Notes: generated from the sequence alone by a model not told the origin. DNA of 64,000 nucleotides from Ostrinia nubilalis (GCF_963855985.1 NC_087105.1:126501-190500); one strand, 5' to 3'; shown: positions 22,909-36,340, numbered from the stretch's first letter. Translations and numbers: made by a program.

Positions 22909-25070
22909 TAAAAGATTGATTTTTTATTGTATAATTACCGGAAATATCTTTTCTCAATATTCTCGGTATCAATCGCAATCACAGCGAGCATTACAAAGTA
23001 AAACGCGATTATTTTTTGTCCGCGACTGTGCAGTCAGCACGCTGTGTTCTAGAAAACGTGCTTTTTGCTTGCGCTCGCGCTGTAACGACTTTGTTGCAAT
23101 TATTCGATAAGTTTTTAGAAAATAGCCTGGAATCCTCGGGCTATAAAATTTATTAAGTTACTTGAATGGGTATTCTAAAGTAATGTATCTACGCGAACGA
23201 TTAAACACTGTCCGCCCCGACATCACGTTTAAAAAAATGATATTTTGATTCATTATGTATAAAACATTTTGCTTTTTAGTAACAAAACAAATGTTTTCGG
23301 TACTATACAACTGTACAGTTTCAAACAAAGGTAAGGCCAGTTTTTAACCATTTGATGGAGATGCAACCCTGTTTTTTTATAGTGAAGCTGATAGCGCGTT
23401 TTCTAATTGTATAATACTAATTTAGTCCAAATTTTTCCAGCAAAAAGTCAAATTATGGCACATTAGGTCGCGGTCAAGACCGCAACGCACAGTTAGCACA
23501 AAGCGGACGCGCCGACGCATCAGCCGAATCTATTCCGCGCCGACTTGCGGTTTTATTCCTTTAGGGCGCCATCACACTAATGGAATAGGAAAAGAGAAGT
23601 ACATGATGATCTTGTCTACAATTCGATTGACCTAAGCCTGCAAAGTCCTCCTCATTGTTGGTAGTAATTTAAAGAAAGTGATTTTCTTTTCCAATCTTGT
23701 CTGATCTACAAGTATAGCGCATTGGTAAAGGAAAACTGAGGCAAGTTTAATTTTCGCCTAGATATTTCTAATAACCGCATCATATTATTCTCCGTGGCAT
23801 TTATTCTAGAATTATCCTATTTCTAATTCTAATGTAATATCCAAAAAGCATAGTAAGCAGACAGCATATAAGTCCAAGAGCGCGCGGCGGCTCAAAGCGG
23901 CGCATGGGCAGGCATATGCGCTGCTAATTCAATAACGGCGCTACGACTTTACGACTGCGATGGTGCTATTCGCGAAACGGTAGAGTTTTCTCGTTTTACT
24001 TATGAAGAGGACTTACAACCTGTAAAGATAGTTTAAGTTAGTAGTAAGTAAGTTAAGAAAATAAATAAATAACATTCATTTCTATGGATTAATATCTTTG
24101 CATGTTTTAGCAAGTCTAGGAGTATAATTTCTAGAGATTTTTCTGCCGATATAGGATGGTCCTCCTCTCTCCTAATTAGCGTGCCCTACAGAGTGCATAA
24201 TGTTCTAATTTACATAATTGATGCAATAAACAATTGAGTATAATAATGTAGCAGTATAATAAAACCTACCTTAATCAAGTATTCTTAGGGCTTTAAAAAT
24301 CTTAGAAAACTTACATCATTGTCAGTGTCCGCATGGAGTTAAAATCTGTTTGATACCCAGTGATAGCATTCAAGCCTGCAAAATTACACCTTAAACTGAT
24401 GATAACCTTCAGCTGGTTCCAGGATTCACCCCGTCTCCATAGCCAAGCTAAGATGCGCGCGCGCCTTCCCACCGACGTTTTATGACGCCATTATCATAGT
24501 TATTAATTAACTTGCACCAGCTCCGTGGCTATGGCTCTGTTGAAACAGCAGATAATATATACCAGTTATGTGTGATTTATTTATGAACTAGACGTTGTCA
24601 TGCTGCAGTTAACAAAGGCCTACAACGAATATAATAGAAAATATTTATGGTTGTGTGGTTTTCATTAGGTTTTATTCTTACTCGTGCATTAAGTACAGGT
24701 AAGATCAATCTGAGGGTACGGGCGCTAGTATATCCAGTTAACTTCACTGGCTGTGTGGAAGTTCAAATATTTATGATACCTAAGCATCTACTACAGACAA
24801 TTTGTAATATTAGTATGAACTCAATCCCAGAAGGCGAAGGCTAAAAAACATTTTTTCAGTGTGAAGGCCCATCAAAAGCTATGATTTCGTTCAAAAGATT
24901 TGACTTATATTGGCCTACTTATACGGCGAAAAACCAACAAAGGTCTCTGATAAGTCAAAGGTTAGCAACTGTCCGCCCAAACCGCCACTTATCTTGTAGT
25001 GACAACTGCACAATGGCACAACATCTCAATCGCTACAAGTGTTGGCGAGACGAATGAGTGGGCGCTCGCT
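22909..25070. other. Non-coding stretch
   Basis: CpG-rich blocks lie at 23460-23580 and 23875-23960. A 9-bp inverted pair CCATAGCCA / TGGCTATGG lies near 24438 and 24526. No gene is supported. Confidence 0.45.
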
Positions 25071-26821
25071 AATGAGGATCATTTCGATTTTTAGCTGTGA
25101 ATGCAGATTTATAGGGCTAAGAAATCCTTAATACACAGTGCAAAAATTTTTGTTCTACGACAAAAATTGACGAAGTTATGGCCAAATTACTAAAAAAGTT
25201 CACTGACCGCCCGGCGCGGGGACGATGACGTCATTATATCCGATCCGAACGCTGCCGCGTACTGCGTGGATAGAAAATATTTTTTTCTAGCCAAATTATC
25301 AGTTTTAGAGAAAAACTTGTAATGACATTTATTCATCAGAATAAAGTAAGCTATCGATAGGTAATTTTAAAAAATGGAAATTGTGAAAAATAACGCAAAA
25401 AATCCATACGCTCATACGATTCAATGGCACGCAGAGACGCGATTGGGGTCTCCGCGGTGGTATATTTGGCGATTTATTCAAATAAAGTGTACATAAGTGT
25501 TGTTAGAGTCATATCTTCTTCCAAGTAAAATATAAAAATGTATAAGTATTAATTTATTTACTTCTAACAATAAGGTATAACTTCTAACAATAAGACATTG
25601 CTATGAAAATCATTTCGATGTACACTTCATAATACCTACCTGTTATTTAGTTTTTCTGAGTTAAACCTACGCAACTACCTATCTATTCGCCGTTCCCATG
25701 GGCGGGCCAGCTGCTGCAGGAAAGGACAGCCGCTCCGTGCTGGAAATCTATTTAATCTTAGCCTAGAAGCTGGGTATGACTACCCCGCCCCTCTCCTCTC
25801 CCCAGGTCATAAGCTGGGCATGACTTCCCCCTCGGCCAGAAGTTGGGTATGATTTACCCCCCCCCCCCCCCTCCCGGCCCGAAACTGGGTATGACTTGAC
25901 CCCTCCCCCTCCCCCCAGGCCAGAAGCTAGGTAAGGCTTGCCCCTACCCCCAGGCCATAAGCATAAGCTGGATATGACTCCCCTTCGGCCAGAAGCTGGG
26001 TATGACACCCCCCCCCCCATGCCAGAAATGCCAGAAACTGGGTATGACTTGACCCCCCCCCCCTCCCCCAGGCCATAAGCTGGGTAAGGCTAGCCCCTCC
26101 CCCCAGCCCTAGAAACTGGTTATGACTTGACCCCTCCCCCCCCCCCCTCTCCCCAAGCCAGAAACTGGGTAAGGCTAGCCCCTTCCCCCAGTCCATAAGC
26201 ATAAGCTAGGTATGACTCCCCCTCGGCCGGAAGCTGGGTATTACTTACACCCCCCCCCCCCAGGCCAGAAACTGGGTATGACTTGCCTCTCCCCCCTCCC
26301 ACCAAGGCCAGAAGCTGGGTAAGGCTTGCCCCTCCCCCTGGCCAGAAACTGGGTATTAGCATCATATTATGTATTATTATGTTCAATACAAACAATCATT
26401 AAGTTACACTCACCCCAACCGCGTCTCCGCATTGCATCGAATCCTATGAAAATGTGGTTTTTGGACATAGCAATACTTATTTTTCACAATTTTTATTTTT
26501 TAAAATTACTGGTCGATAGGTTACTTTATTTTGAAGAATAAATGTTATTAAAAGTTTTTTTCTAAAACTGATAGTTTAGCCGGAAAAAAATATTTTCCAT
26601 CCCATTAGTACGCCGGCTGCGCTCGATTCGGATATAATGACGTCACGCGGCCTTGCGTACGTTGACTTTTAGCGGCAAAAACGGCCTATGTTTATTACTT
26701 AATATCTTCGTAAGTAATGGTCCGATTTGGATAATTCAAAAAGATATATCTTTCTTATGTCTTAAAGATTAACGTAGATACTAGTTTTATTGAATTTTCT
26801 ACAACAGTACTGATCCTCATT
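25071..26821. mobile_element. Fold-back type element with internal C-rich minisatellite
   Basis: Long inverted arms of about 270 bp lie at 25195-25465 and 26400-26680. They share, for example, TGACGTCATTATATCCGA, GAAAATATTTTTTTC and ATCAGTTTTAGA in opposite orientation. The outermost 11 bases are also an exact inverse pair (AATGAGGATCA at 25071-25081, TGATCCTCATT at 26811-26821), but the 110-170 bases between these ends and the arms match only weakly. The centre holds a 16-unit C-rich minisatellite and a 15-bp direct repeat (ACTTCTAACAATAAG, twice near 25560-25593). No transposase and no clear target duplication. It could be a non-autonomous DNA transposon or two inverted copies of one repeat around an expanded satellite. 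Confidence 0.6.
25768..26352. repeat. C-rich minisatellite, about 16 units of 36-40 bp
   Basis: Each unit has the core (A/G)AA(A/G)CTGGGTATGAC or its AAGGC variant, followed by a C-rich tract of 8-20 bases; the longest uninterrupted run is 15 Cs at 25857-25871. Units 4-7 and 10-13 repeat the same order of variants, including a doubled ATAAGCATAAGCT, so there is a higher-order period of about 150 bp. The G-rich minus strand could form quadruplexes. Glycine-rich minus-strand frames across it are a composition artefact. Confidence 0.9.
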
Positions 26822-27053
26822 GAACGCTGGACACTTCAACACTATTCAGCTCGATGGGAATAGGAGCATTAAAAACAGAGGGCTCTTGAAGATAAGCCTC
26901 TATAGGTTGCTCCCTGCAAAAGTCCCCTCGAAATATAACATTTCTGTAGACAACTGTCTAGTTATTATATGGAGAAATGAATGAAATCTGTGAATTCTCA
27001 AGCCTAAGGCCTTGAATTCAACTTCTGGACAAGCTCGCTTCATTAAAGGTCGT
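26822..27053. other. Short non-coding gap between two elements
   Basis: Nothing recognised; plain AT-rich DNA between the fold-back element and the hAT-like element. Confidence 0.5.
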
Positions 27054-27344
27054 ATCTAAACCATAAAGTTAATATTCCTTCGGAATAGAGCAACAATCAC
27101 GAGCTGTCAAACGAAACCAAAAATGAGATGTCATATGTGTGTGTAAAAATAAATATGTGTGCATGTCAGTGATGTATGTCGTTACTTTTCACATGAATAT
27201 CGATATCGATTAAATATTAATTAACACCTAACAGTAATAATATAAATAGAATAGGATGGAATGGGATTGTAGGTATATGGGAATTGGGAGAGTGGCCTAA
27301 GAAAATAAAAAAAAACTCAGAAGATTAAAATTATTCAAATTATT

Positions 27345-27416
27345 TATTTGAAAGAGTGAGTTACAAACATCAAGACATCCATACAAACTTTCGCATTTAT
27401 AATATTAGTAGGAGTA
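27345..27416 (+). mobile_element. LINE-type 3' tail inside the hAT-like element
   Basis: GAAAGAGTGAGTTACAAACA then ACTTTCGCATTTATAATA and TTAGTAGGAGT match the last 70 bases of the repeat at 31882-32084. Only the 3' end is present, as in a 5'-truncated insertion. Confidence 0.65.
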
Positions 27417-27489
27417 AAACAATAATTAAAAAATGACAATTCTGACGATAACGTAAGAAAATAGGATTCTAACGATGTAATAATCGTTG

Positions 27490-27616
27490 TTGGCCGTATA
27501 GTGTAGTGGTTCGAAACGGACTACTATTCCGAAGGTAGCGGGTTCGATTCCCGCACAGTACAAACATCTGTGTGCATGAACATATTTATTATTATATTTA
27601 GTATGTAATATTTAGT
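27490..27616 (+). mobile_element. tRNA-derived SINE
   Basis: GCCGTATAGTGTAGTGGTTC provides an A-box region and GCGGGTTCGATTCCCGC a perfect box B inside a 5-bp T-stem, 30-35 bases apart. The tail CATCTGTGTGCATGAACAT and a TTATTATTAT end follow. I recognise this as a widespread lepidopteran SINE. The acceptor arms do not pair well, so it is not a functional tRNA gene. RNA polymerase III could still start here. Confidence 0.8.
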
Positions 27617-28261
27617 TTAGTTTATTAACTAACAGGTAATTACAATATAATACTTTTCGATATTCACATACAAACGCCATTTATGTACCTACATAATCAG
27701 CAGTGACTGTGATAAACAGCGCAGAAAATATATTTATCGATTGTGGTACAACCCTAGTGTAAAACGAAAATTATTTCTTTACACAAAATATTCATAAATT
27801 CTGGATTATGAGCATGAAATCTTTGCTTACAACTTAAATTAATGTTTAAAGAACATAATTATCACACTTAGTGCTTAAAATTCTAAGCGCATTCACAAAA
27901 ATAAAGCTAGTTTGGAGGTGTCGATTTCAATAAATTTACCTGTGAAATGAATATTTTGCAAGATTATTCCTTTGGTGTACATCACAATCAAGGACGGAAC
28001 AGGTCACCATTATATTAGAAAACAAATTTTCCAAAAATAAACAGGATTTTACGATATTTTAATAAAAAACTATGAATTAAAATTTTCTTTGTGCCTCTTA
28101 GTGTCACTGCCTGTCAAATCTTTTGCAAAAATGGTTCTATTGACGTGACGATGACAGCATCACACATCTCTTTTTATCACACAGGGTTGCAGATAGTGAC
28201 ATCTCGCTCGCTCATTCTTTGTTGCTCTATTCCGAAGGAATAATAACTTTATGATCTGAAC

Positions 28262-30619
28262 TTACTCTTCGGTGAGATGGTAATAAGCACTACATCCAAG
28301 ATTTTGAAAACTGCTATTTTCCTCCCATGTTTTTCTAAAATAATAATCTACATGTGTTTCTTTATTTGGGTTACATTCAGTTGAGATACCTCAAAATTGG
28401 CATCATTACCAGGAGTCGGCCGCGTGCGCCGCGGTTCAAGCGCTCTCCGTCACAGTTAGACAGCCACTTGACTTTATATAAAACTACTATCAAATATTTG
28501 TCGAGAGTGCGCGGGAAGCAAAACATCTTGAGTGGTCGTTGACTGACTTGTGTTTGGAGTGGCACAAACTTTTAGCGACTTGAATATCTTAATTGTAGTG
28601 CCTTTTTTAACGTCGGCGAAGGAAATCAACTAGGGTTATATCCTAATTTGTCAGTCACTGATAGAGCAAAAGGAATCGTGAGATAATAAATGGTGAAGCA
28701 CTGCAATTTTATTTCGTATGTTGAGAGTTATTGATTGTTTATCAAGATGTAGAATTTTCTAAGCGAGTAATGGATAAGAGCAGCCTTGACAACAATTGTT
28801 GTAAATTAATAGGTCATATTTAGTGGAAAACTTCAGCTACGTCAAAGAAACTGGACATAATGATAAAGTGAACTGGTTCTTCATAAAGCTTGACGCTCAC
28901 AGAGCACAAGCTTACACGCTCGCTTACAAGGAAAATCAGTCTTTGTTGCTTAACAGCACTACCTAAGCTGCTGCAGACTATACCTTGATAAGTATATTAT
29001 GCTGATCTGTACAATGTTAGACCTAGAAGTTTTTTCCCGCTATTCTAATAGCACCCGCCCACCAGGAGTGATATTGGTAGCGACTTCATTACAGCCCGCG
29101 GCGGAGTTACGATCCTCCGAGCCTTCGAGAGGGCGCAGTAATTAACGCTGCCATCGCGACCTCACCATTAGCAATAAACTACCCGAGACGTGCGGGATTA
29201 TCCGTCAAAGTTTACAGGAAACTAATATACAAATAATTATACTAAATCGTTTATTGCTTTACCACATTAGCGCATTCGCATTAGGTCTTACAATCCATAT
29301 TGTGGATTCAGTTAGGGCACAGCAACTTTTCAATGGAGGAGGAATAATCTCCTTATTAATTTAATAAAATTAAATGTTATGATAATCGTAGATAGCAAAG
29401 AAATAAACTAAGACTACGAACTGGTTACGAATTTTCATGGTGAACTTTAACTCATTATATAGTAAGGTATCTTTTCATTTCTTGACATCTATCAAATCAA
29501 ATATCAATTATAAAATTGTGTCACATTAACACGCTGTATGAAAAATCATACTTTGAATGAAGAGGACAAAATATCACCCAGAAGGAATGCAATACAATGT
29601 ATCAGAGGTAATCCTTGACATCAATCAAAATAGGTACTATATAGAAATTAAAATTTCATACATATTAATAAAAAATAAATAAACGTTCATACTGTCATAA
29701 AGTCTAAAGTATTTATCACGTAATTATACCATGTCTGATTCCTCACGCAGAGCCGCAGGAGGTCGCTAGTGCATACATAATGCGAGGGTTTTTGCGCCGC
29801 ACATCGCTCTCAAGCAAGCTCATCTCTGGATGAGGACAACCAGAACAAAGAAAAACCCATATGGATAGCTCAGTAAACATCACACAAAACTATAGATTTT
29901 TTTAAATTTTAATATTAATAAAGTTTGAGAGGTTAAATGGATGGATAAATTTTTGTTATTCTTCCACGCAAAAACTAATAAACGGATTTTGATGGAACTT
30001 TACAGCATTATTGCTTAAACATCAGAATAAGGAACTAAGTAATATTTGCGCAAAAAAAGACTATTACATCATATCAACAACATTACAAACGATAGTCTTA
30101 TTGGTCGCAAGCGCATTAGATTGAGTCATAAAAATACGCGCTTCTGTATATGGACACCGTTTCATACGGCTTGAGATCAATACCAATAACACTACCTAGT
30201 CGTATGTTATGTACCTACTCGTACATATTTATGTGTTGGTTTTTCCTAGTATTCCATGGCTGTCAGAGTTAAATGCGAAACTGCAGAAAAATGTCAATAG
30301 TATGTTTTAATTAGCTAATCAATGCAATGTTTATGAGTTGTGCTGTGCTTCTAAATTAATTAAATTATTTTTTCTGTATTGCTTGCTCTTGACCAACGTA
30401 AAAGGTAATCAAGCAAGCAGTTTGCAATCTGAAAAGCAATCTGAGCAATTGCTCAGAAAAAAACTAAAATAAATATTGTACAACTTAGGGAATACCAAGA
30501 CCACGACACGTTTACATCTTGGGGGTGCACATTAAGTAGGCTTTTATAGAGCACATTTACACGTCCCTACTCTACTACTTAAAAATTTTGACAGTGGAAT
30601 ATTATATGTATAATGTTAT
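28262..30619. other. Non-coding stretch
   Basis: GC-richer patches lie at 28395-28460 and 29080-29200. Near 28377-28565 both strands have open frames of about 60 codons; I recognise neither. Otherwise AT-rich with no feature. Confidence 0.45.
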
Positions 30620-30735
30620 TTAGAGGCTATGTAATAACAGTATTGTGAGAACTGCTGCCGACAAACTGTGTCACAGTTTGGCAGAAAATATTAATGTTTA
30701 CTGTGTGTATTTATATGGAAAATAAATAAATAAGT
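30620..30735 (+). mobile_element. LINE 3' end with hairpin and A-rich tail
   Basis: A stem-loop CAAACTGTG-T-CACAGTTTG lies at 30662-30680, followed by GGCAGAAAATATTAATG, TTTACTGTGTGTATTTATAT and an AATAAATAAATAAG tail. A hairpin shortly before a tandem A-rich tail is typical of LINE 3' UTRs recognised by the element's own reverse transcriptase. I have seen this sequence in lepidopteran LINEs; the clade is uncertain. Confidence 0.6.
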
Positions 30736-31881
30736 AATGTCTATTATTTTTTAGCAAAGAAAAAGATATAGCAATGAGTACAAAACAAGTGTAAGAAGGA
30801 AATGCTTATTCTGATTCTACATCAGCGATATCTTATTCTGCTATATTCTGATTTATATTTGTTTGCAAACGTGGGCATAACAGTTATGTACTTCGCCGGA
30901 GACATCTACCGGCATCATAAACCATGGCTGAATAATTAAATTTGTCGTTTATTACACCCGTTCACACTCTATTTCTCTATTACTACACAGCCAAGGAACA
31001 ACAGTCAGTCCTTACACTATTTTGGTTCTATTCCTGAAATATTCCGTATCTTAGAACGCCAACCATCGTATTTCTCAAAATAAATATATTACGGACTATA
31101 AATTAAAGCTATGTTTAAGAATAAAAAATCTTTATATTCTTAACTAGAGATCTTCCAGCACAACAAAAGCTACATACAACTAAAAAAGGAAAAGCTAACT
31201 AGTAAGAAATAAAACGATAAATGTCTCCTACCTTACTAAAACAACAGCAAATATTCGTCAAGAGGTAGGTGAATAAGCCTAAAATATCACATTTTAGTAT
31301 CCAAAAACCTGAGTTTACTGTTTTCCTTTGACTATTCATCAAGTCCTCTCAGCCCGGGGTGTTCATTAATATTCAAATAGGTTATTTATTCGAAGTAATT
31401 ACGCGGTGATAGCAGCCTCCGCCATCGATCATAAATGTTTCGCCGGGCTGCCCAGTAAATCGGCGAGTGACGCGCGCGCCGAATTCTAACAAGTTAGAAT
31501 TACTTCCTTTTGCTAAATCGCGAATAAATTAGCGAGAAACCGCGTTACATGGGTTTCATGTAATTCCGGAGACTGGAACTGTAATTGGAATTAACAATCA
31601 TTGCTAAATAATTACAGTCACAGACATTCACAGATAAACACAAGCAACAAAGTTAACGTAAGAGTGAGTTAGGAGTCCTGCTGTGATTTTCGTCATCATC
31701 ACCAGTTACCTTGCCTCGTAGATTTGTTGTGCACGTAAAACCATGGCACGTTGACTTGTTAGTTCTATATTTCATCGCTTTGGTTGCTTTGATTTAAGCC
31801 AACAAGTGATCGGTTTAGTCTTGATCGATTTAGATTACGTTTGTAAGGCGGCAAAAAATCAGATTAATGAATTATGTGATT
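30736..31881. other. Non-coding stretch
   Basis: A CpG-rich block at 31395-31560 contains CGCGCGCGCC and a 9-bp-arm palindrome AATTCTAAC-AA-GTTAGAATT at 31482-31501. No gene is supported. Confidence 0.45.
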
Positions 31882-32084
31882 ACTAGCTTTTGCCCGCGGC
31901 TTCACCCGCGTGAAATTTAGTTTGTCACATATCGTCATAAATTATAGCCTATATGTTATTATGGGTTGTAAACAATAATACTGTAAAGTTTCATCAAAAT
32001 CCGTTCAGTAGTTGTTGCGTGAAAGAGTAACAAACATCCAGACATCAAAACTTTCGCATTTACTCGTATAATATTAGTAGGATT
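31882..32084 (+). mobile_element. Lepidopteran LINE-type 3' repeat
   Basis: It starts ACTAGCTTTTGCCCGCGGC, has TTTCATCAAAATCCGTTCAG in the middle and ends ATAATATTAGTAGGATT. Same family as 7524 and 52167 and the fullest match to the piece at 27345. Confidence 0.75.
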
Positions 32085-35000
32085 TATTTATCAACTAGGC
32101 ATGGAGAAAGCATATAAAATATCTATCTATCATAGATAAAAATGCACACAGGGTTGGAACGTTCAATCTGTGGTTTAATGCGTCTCTATAAGTTTCTTAT
32201 TTTCGTATATTGTAACAAAAATATTATCTACCTGTCATGGCATTCAGTTCATTAAAAATGTGATGAAGATGTAAGACGATATGATGATGCTATTCACTAT
32301 AATTGAACTCCAAAAATACAGTAAATAAAATCATAGTGTTTGTATCAAGTTAACCTCTGTCAAAAGCTCGTCAAACGGTTCGCAGACATATTTAAATAAT
32401 AATCTTCCAGTGGTCGGACTTGAGCTTCATATCGAGTGAAAGCGAAAGCCTCCATATTAATTGGAGGGTAATCGCGCGCTCGCGGTGATATTGTTATTAG
32501 ACTCCGGTCACGCTACCGCCAGAACTACCAAAACGCCTGGAGCTGGGGACACCATGATTTGGGTGTGAGCTGGACAAATGTTTTTTTTATCCACAACGAG
32601 AAAGGAACAACGCTGTAACACTATGAAAATCATATAATATATTCTTAGTTCTAGCAACTAGACTGAAAATATATGTATAGTAAAGCATTTTAATGATATT
32701 AAACAGATGTAGAGTCCCAAAAATACTTTTCCATTGATTTAGGCATAGAAAGCAGAATATAAAAAGGATAAATAAAACGCGTCGGTTTTGTACGTTCTTT
32801 TTTACTTTTCAGCAGGAACGGAAGCTCTTTTGTGCTCTAATGTAGCGCAGCGTTTTGTAGGCATGTGTTGTGTTTTAAAAAGACAATAATTTATTATGTG
32901 TCCGGATTATGAAAGCTATTGCATGGGAGCCCTACTCGGCATTACCGCCCCCTCCCCCCATTTAATAACCTAATTGTGGGTTTCGGGCGATTGTGCGCTC
33001 GCGCCGCGTCCGTCTCGTTCTACAAATTACATATTACTATCTGTTCATTCAACTCCGGTCATCAATCTCCGAAGGATTTGTACGTTCAAATTAATTTTGT
33101 ACTTTTTGTTCGAATTAAAAGGTCTGACTTTTTGTATGCAGCAGCCAGTTTTTCTGATTGTTGAGCTTTGCGATCGATTGTGGTCTGTCATCGAAATGTT
33201 GTGATGCTTTAAAATTGTTTTTATGAAACAGTACCACATACTTACACATTCATTTATTATCAAATAGGTACTTAAATAAGACTAAGTAACTACTATGTTC
33301 ATTTAGGAACGTGAAGGCACTTGCTCGTTGTTTCGGAGCTGAACATTATTTCAATGTTTACGTAATTTTAATTTTGTATAAATAATTCTAGATGTTTTCA
33401 TTGGACAAAAAAAATGAAACCAATCATGGTGTTTCAAAATATTCCATTGGGGATTACTTAGAGACTCTACAAAATTGACAGATTGCGAAAACACAAAACA
33501 TCGGGCAAGGCAAAAAATATACCCATAGCAACAACACTTTGAAAATGACTCGATAGGCATAAAGTCTGCCTGAATTGATTATCATAATTGAAGAATTCAC
33601 GGTTCAATCGAACACAATCGAGTCTAATTAAAATCCTCTCACGCGCATGATAAATAATTACAATCGAGCATTGTGAAGCTAAACATTGCTAAGTGGGAAT
33701 GTGTGTTTAGTAGAACTGTCATCAATCAATATCAACAGCGACGCAACGAGTGTCGGTGCGTGGGCGCACGACAAAAACCATCAAACGTTACTTTTGATCC
33801 GCTTCTATTCATTTTGTTTACTTTTGAAGTTAACTTTCAACCTTAGAACATGCCTATTGGTGATGTAAATGTTAGGTATGCTGATTACAATTTAACCTTT
33901 AGATACCAGACTGGTAATTTCGTTTTAACAATTAATTATGAATCAGTCAAGAATAATACTTATTAAGATTTTCATCAATCATTTCATAAGTTTAATAAAA
34001 AATGATTTCAGTAACGTCAAACATATCGCAATGTTTTTTATGGGAATTTTAGTAGATTTATTTTGACATCAATTTTATGTACTACCTACTCGTGTTATGT
34101 ATCACGAAATAATACTGGAGAAATACCACAATAGACGGAAATACAGCAAGCTCCCTTATTACAACGTGTTTTTTTATATAAAAATCCTAAAAAAAAAAAC
34201 TAAAAAGCTTTGAACATTTCAGCTATATCTTTTCATAGGGCTGGGTCTTACTACATAAAACTTAAATTCTAGAGCTAGTAAAAGATTCGAGAGCATACCT
34301 TTGCAGGCTCATTTTAGTACCACCCTGACTCCTGATTGAAAAGATGATCTCTTTCAAAAAAGCAAACGCCTTTTCAGTCTACTTTCTACTACAATTCCTA
34401 CAACAACAATAGAGATGATTTTGCAAGTTAGACCTGCTGCACCACCCTCCATCACCAGATCGCTGTCGAGATAAGCTCGGACAAAGCCTCTGTTTGTCCA
34501 TCTGACGTCGGGCGTGAGTGATCAGGCTGTTATTGTACCAATATTCTTGTTGCGGTCATACGATGCGGTCGCGGGCAATGAGGCTTATAAAATCAAACAA
34601 GCTTAAAAGTCAACGATGCGAGTGACGTGCGTATACAACTCTGGTTTAGGCGATTTCCTTATCCCCAGGTATGTCAGACAGACAGCAGATTCTTGTATAG
34701 TACATACCTATCTACATACAGGTATTGGGTGTAATCATTTTGTGCTTCACATCAAACACAAATAGTCACCATATGAACTATGTACCCGCACCCTTACCAT
34801 AGAAATCATTATGGTCGATTAAAGCCCACACGTTTCAAGAAGTAACCTACGAGTATATAGTTCCAATTTCTTTCAAAAAATTACACCGATACATTTTTAT
34901 GATTCTGTAATTCATTTAATAACTGTCTGCCACAATATTTGTAAGCAATAAACACAACATAAACATGTCTTACAGTATAACGATGACTAATCCCGTAGTA

Positions 35001-36340
35001 ATTCCTTCGTCTTTCGCATCGTTTACGAGTCGGATAAATATTAATATCTCACACGTAATATTACTATTGTGATCCGAGATTTACGGCGCCGGCGGCTCTC
35101 GGAGTAAATCATCGGCAACAATCCACAAATCCGCTTACGATCTGTATGAGTACGAGACAAATCTCTCCTTTTGAGAAAGCGTGATAATTAATCACACAAA
35201 AGGCTGTAAACAAGAATCTGTTTTGTTAATGGATTAACGAAGATAAAGAAAGCAAGGGTCATGTTTGAGTTGTTGTTCCGCGTGTTTGGGATTGTGATCA
35301 TTGTTTATTTTAAAGCTCATGATTATTACAAACAAAAACTTCTTCGTCTTCCTAGACTTACGCGTAGTCTTCATCTTCCTACTGCCACATAAAATCATAT
35401 CTATTTCACTTTGGGACATTCAAAACGCTGCATGTGCGTTTAATCTTAATTAGGCAACGAAGACGTTAAATGTATCTCAGATTTTTTTGGTCCATCCGCG
35501 TAACGACTCCTCCGTGACAGCAGGGTAGCCTTTACCTTGTATACCGTGGGTTCATAATAACACAATTACAGATTTGGTCATTGGCACCTCGGTCCCTTTG
35601 TGCGCGTCATTACGGCGCGTGACTTGCGCGCGCGTGGGAACGCGCACTAATTGCCCAGTAATCGTATTAAGGTTCGGTAATTGTGGACAAAACCGCTGAC
35701 GCAACGGATTTACATAGCCGGTCTAAAGCCGAGGATGCGAGCGTCAAGCCCACGCATACGAGGTAGTGTGGTAAATACTATTAAACGCAGGTGTCAATGA
35801 GGTACTGGTCAATTTAGAATTACCAATAAAATAAATATTCACGTCCTAAGAGAAAATTACGGAATGTTATAAAGAAAAGGGTTAATCTTCTTACCCACAT
35901 GTAACACAGTAGATCAGACAGCACTACTGGTAAAAAATCTGCAATTTGGGTAAGAACCAGAAAGTGTTCTTGTAATTTACCTGCAATATTAGGACAAACA
36001 TCTTCAGGTCATTTAATCTACACTGCATGAGGACAACCCTCTCTTATTTACCTAAGCTAAATTGAGAATTTGGCCTACACTCCCCAAACGGATTAAATAG
36101 GACAATAACGACTGAAAAGCAAATATTGGACAAGCACGTCAGACAAGCACGTCAGCGTTTAATAACAATTGAAGTAGGTAATCACTATAAACTTACAGTA
36201 TGTACCTACAAGTACTACTCATGTTTTTGTGCTTTTTTGCAGCACAGAGAGGCGGCAAAATAAAAAACTTTGAGAACCATAGCTTCATCCGATTCGTTTT
36301 GTAAATTCGTCGGAATGAGCTTTTTTTAACGATAGGCTCA
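32085..36340. other. Long non-coding stretch
   Basis: CpG-rich blocks lie at 32430-32530, 32940-33030, 34440-34620, 35080-35130 and 35590-35770. A 13-bp direct repeat GACAAGCACGTCA occurs twice at 36131-36156. No exon or element recognised. Confidence 0.45.

Larger units (their letters stand above)
27062..28253. mobile_element. hAT-like non-autonomous element, 1.19 kb
   Basis: The left end starts CATAAAGTTAATATTCCTTC and the right end, reverse-complemented, starts CATAAAGTTATTATTCCTTC. The match continues through GGAATAGAGCAACAA for about 35 bases with one mismatch. The flanks are ATCTAAAC at 27054-27061 and ATCTGAAC at 28254-28261, an 8-bp duplication with one difference. Eight-base duplications and CA-starting termini are typical of hAT transposons. 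There is no transposase frame. The interior carries a LINE 3' tail and a tRNA-derived SINE, either later insertions or cargo. Confidence 0.75.

Noticed and set aside
25763..26395. Overlapping glycine-rich minus-strand frames
   Set aside because: They are a by-product of the C-rich minisatellite: several frames are open at once and translate the same repeat.
27490..27565. A functional tRNA gene
   Set aside because: A and B boxes are good but the acceptor arms do not pair, and the tail matches a SINE.
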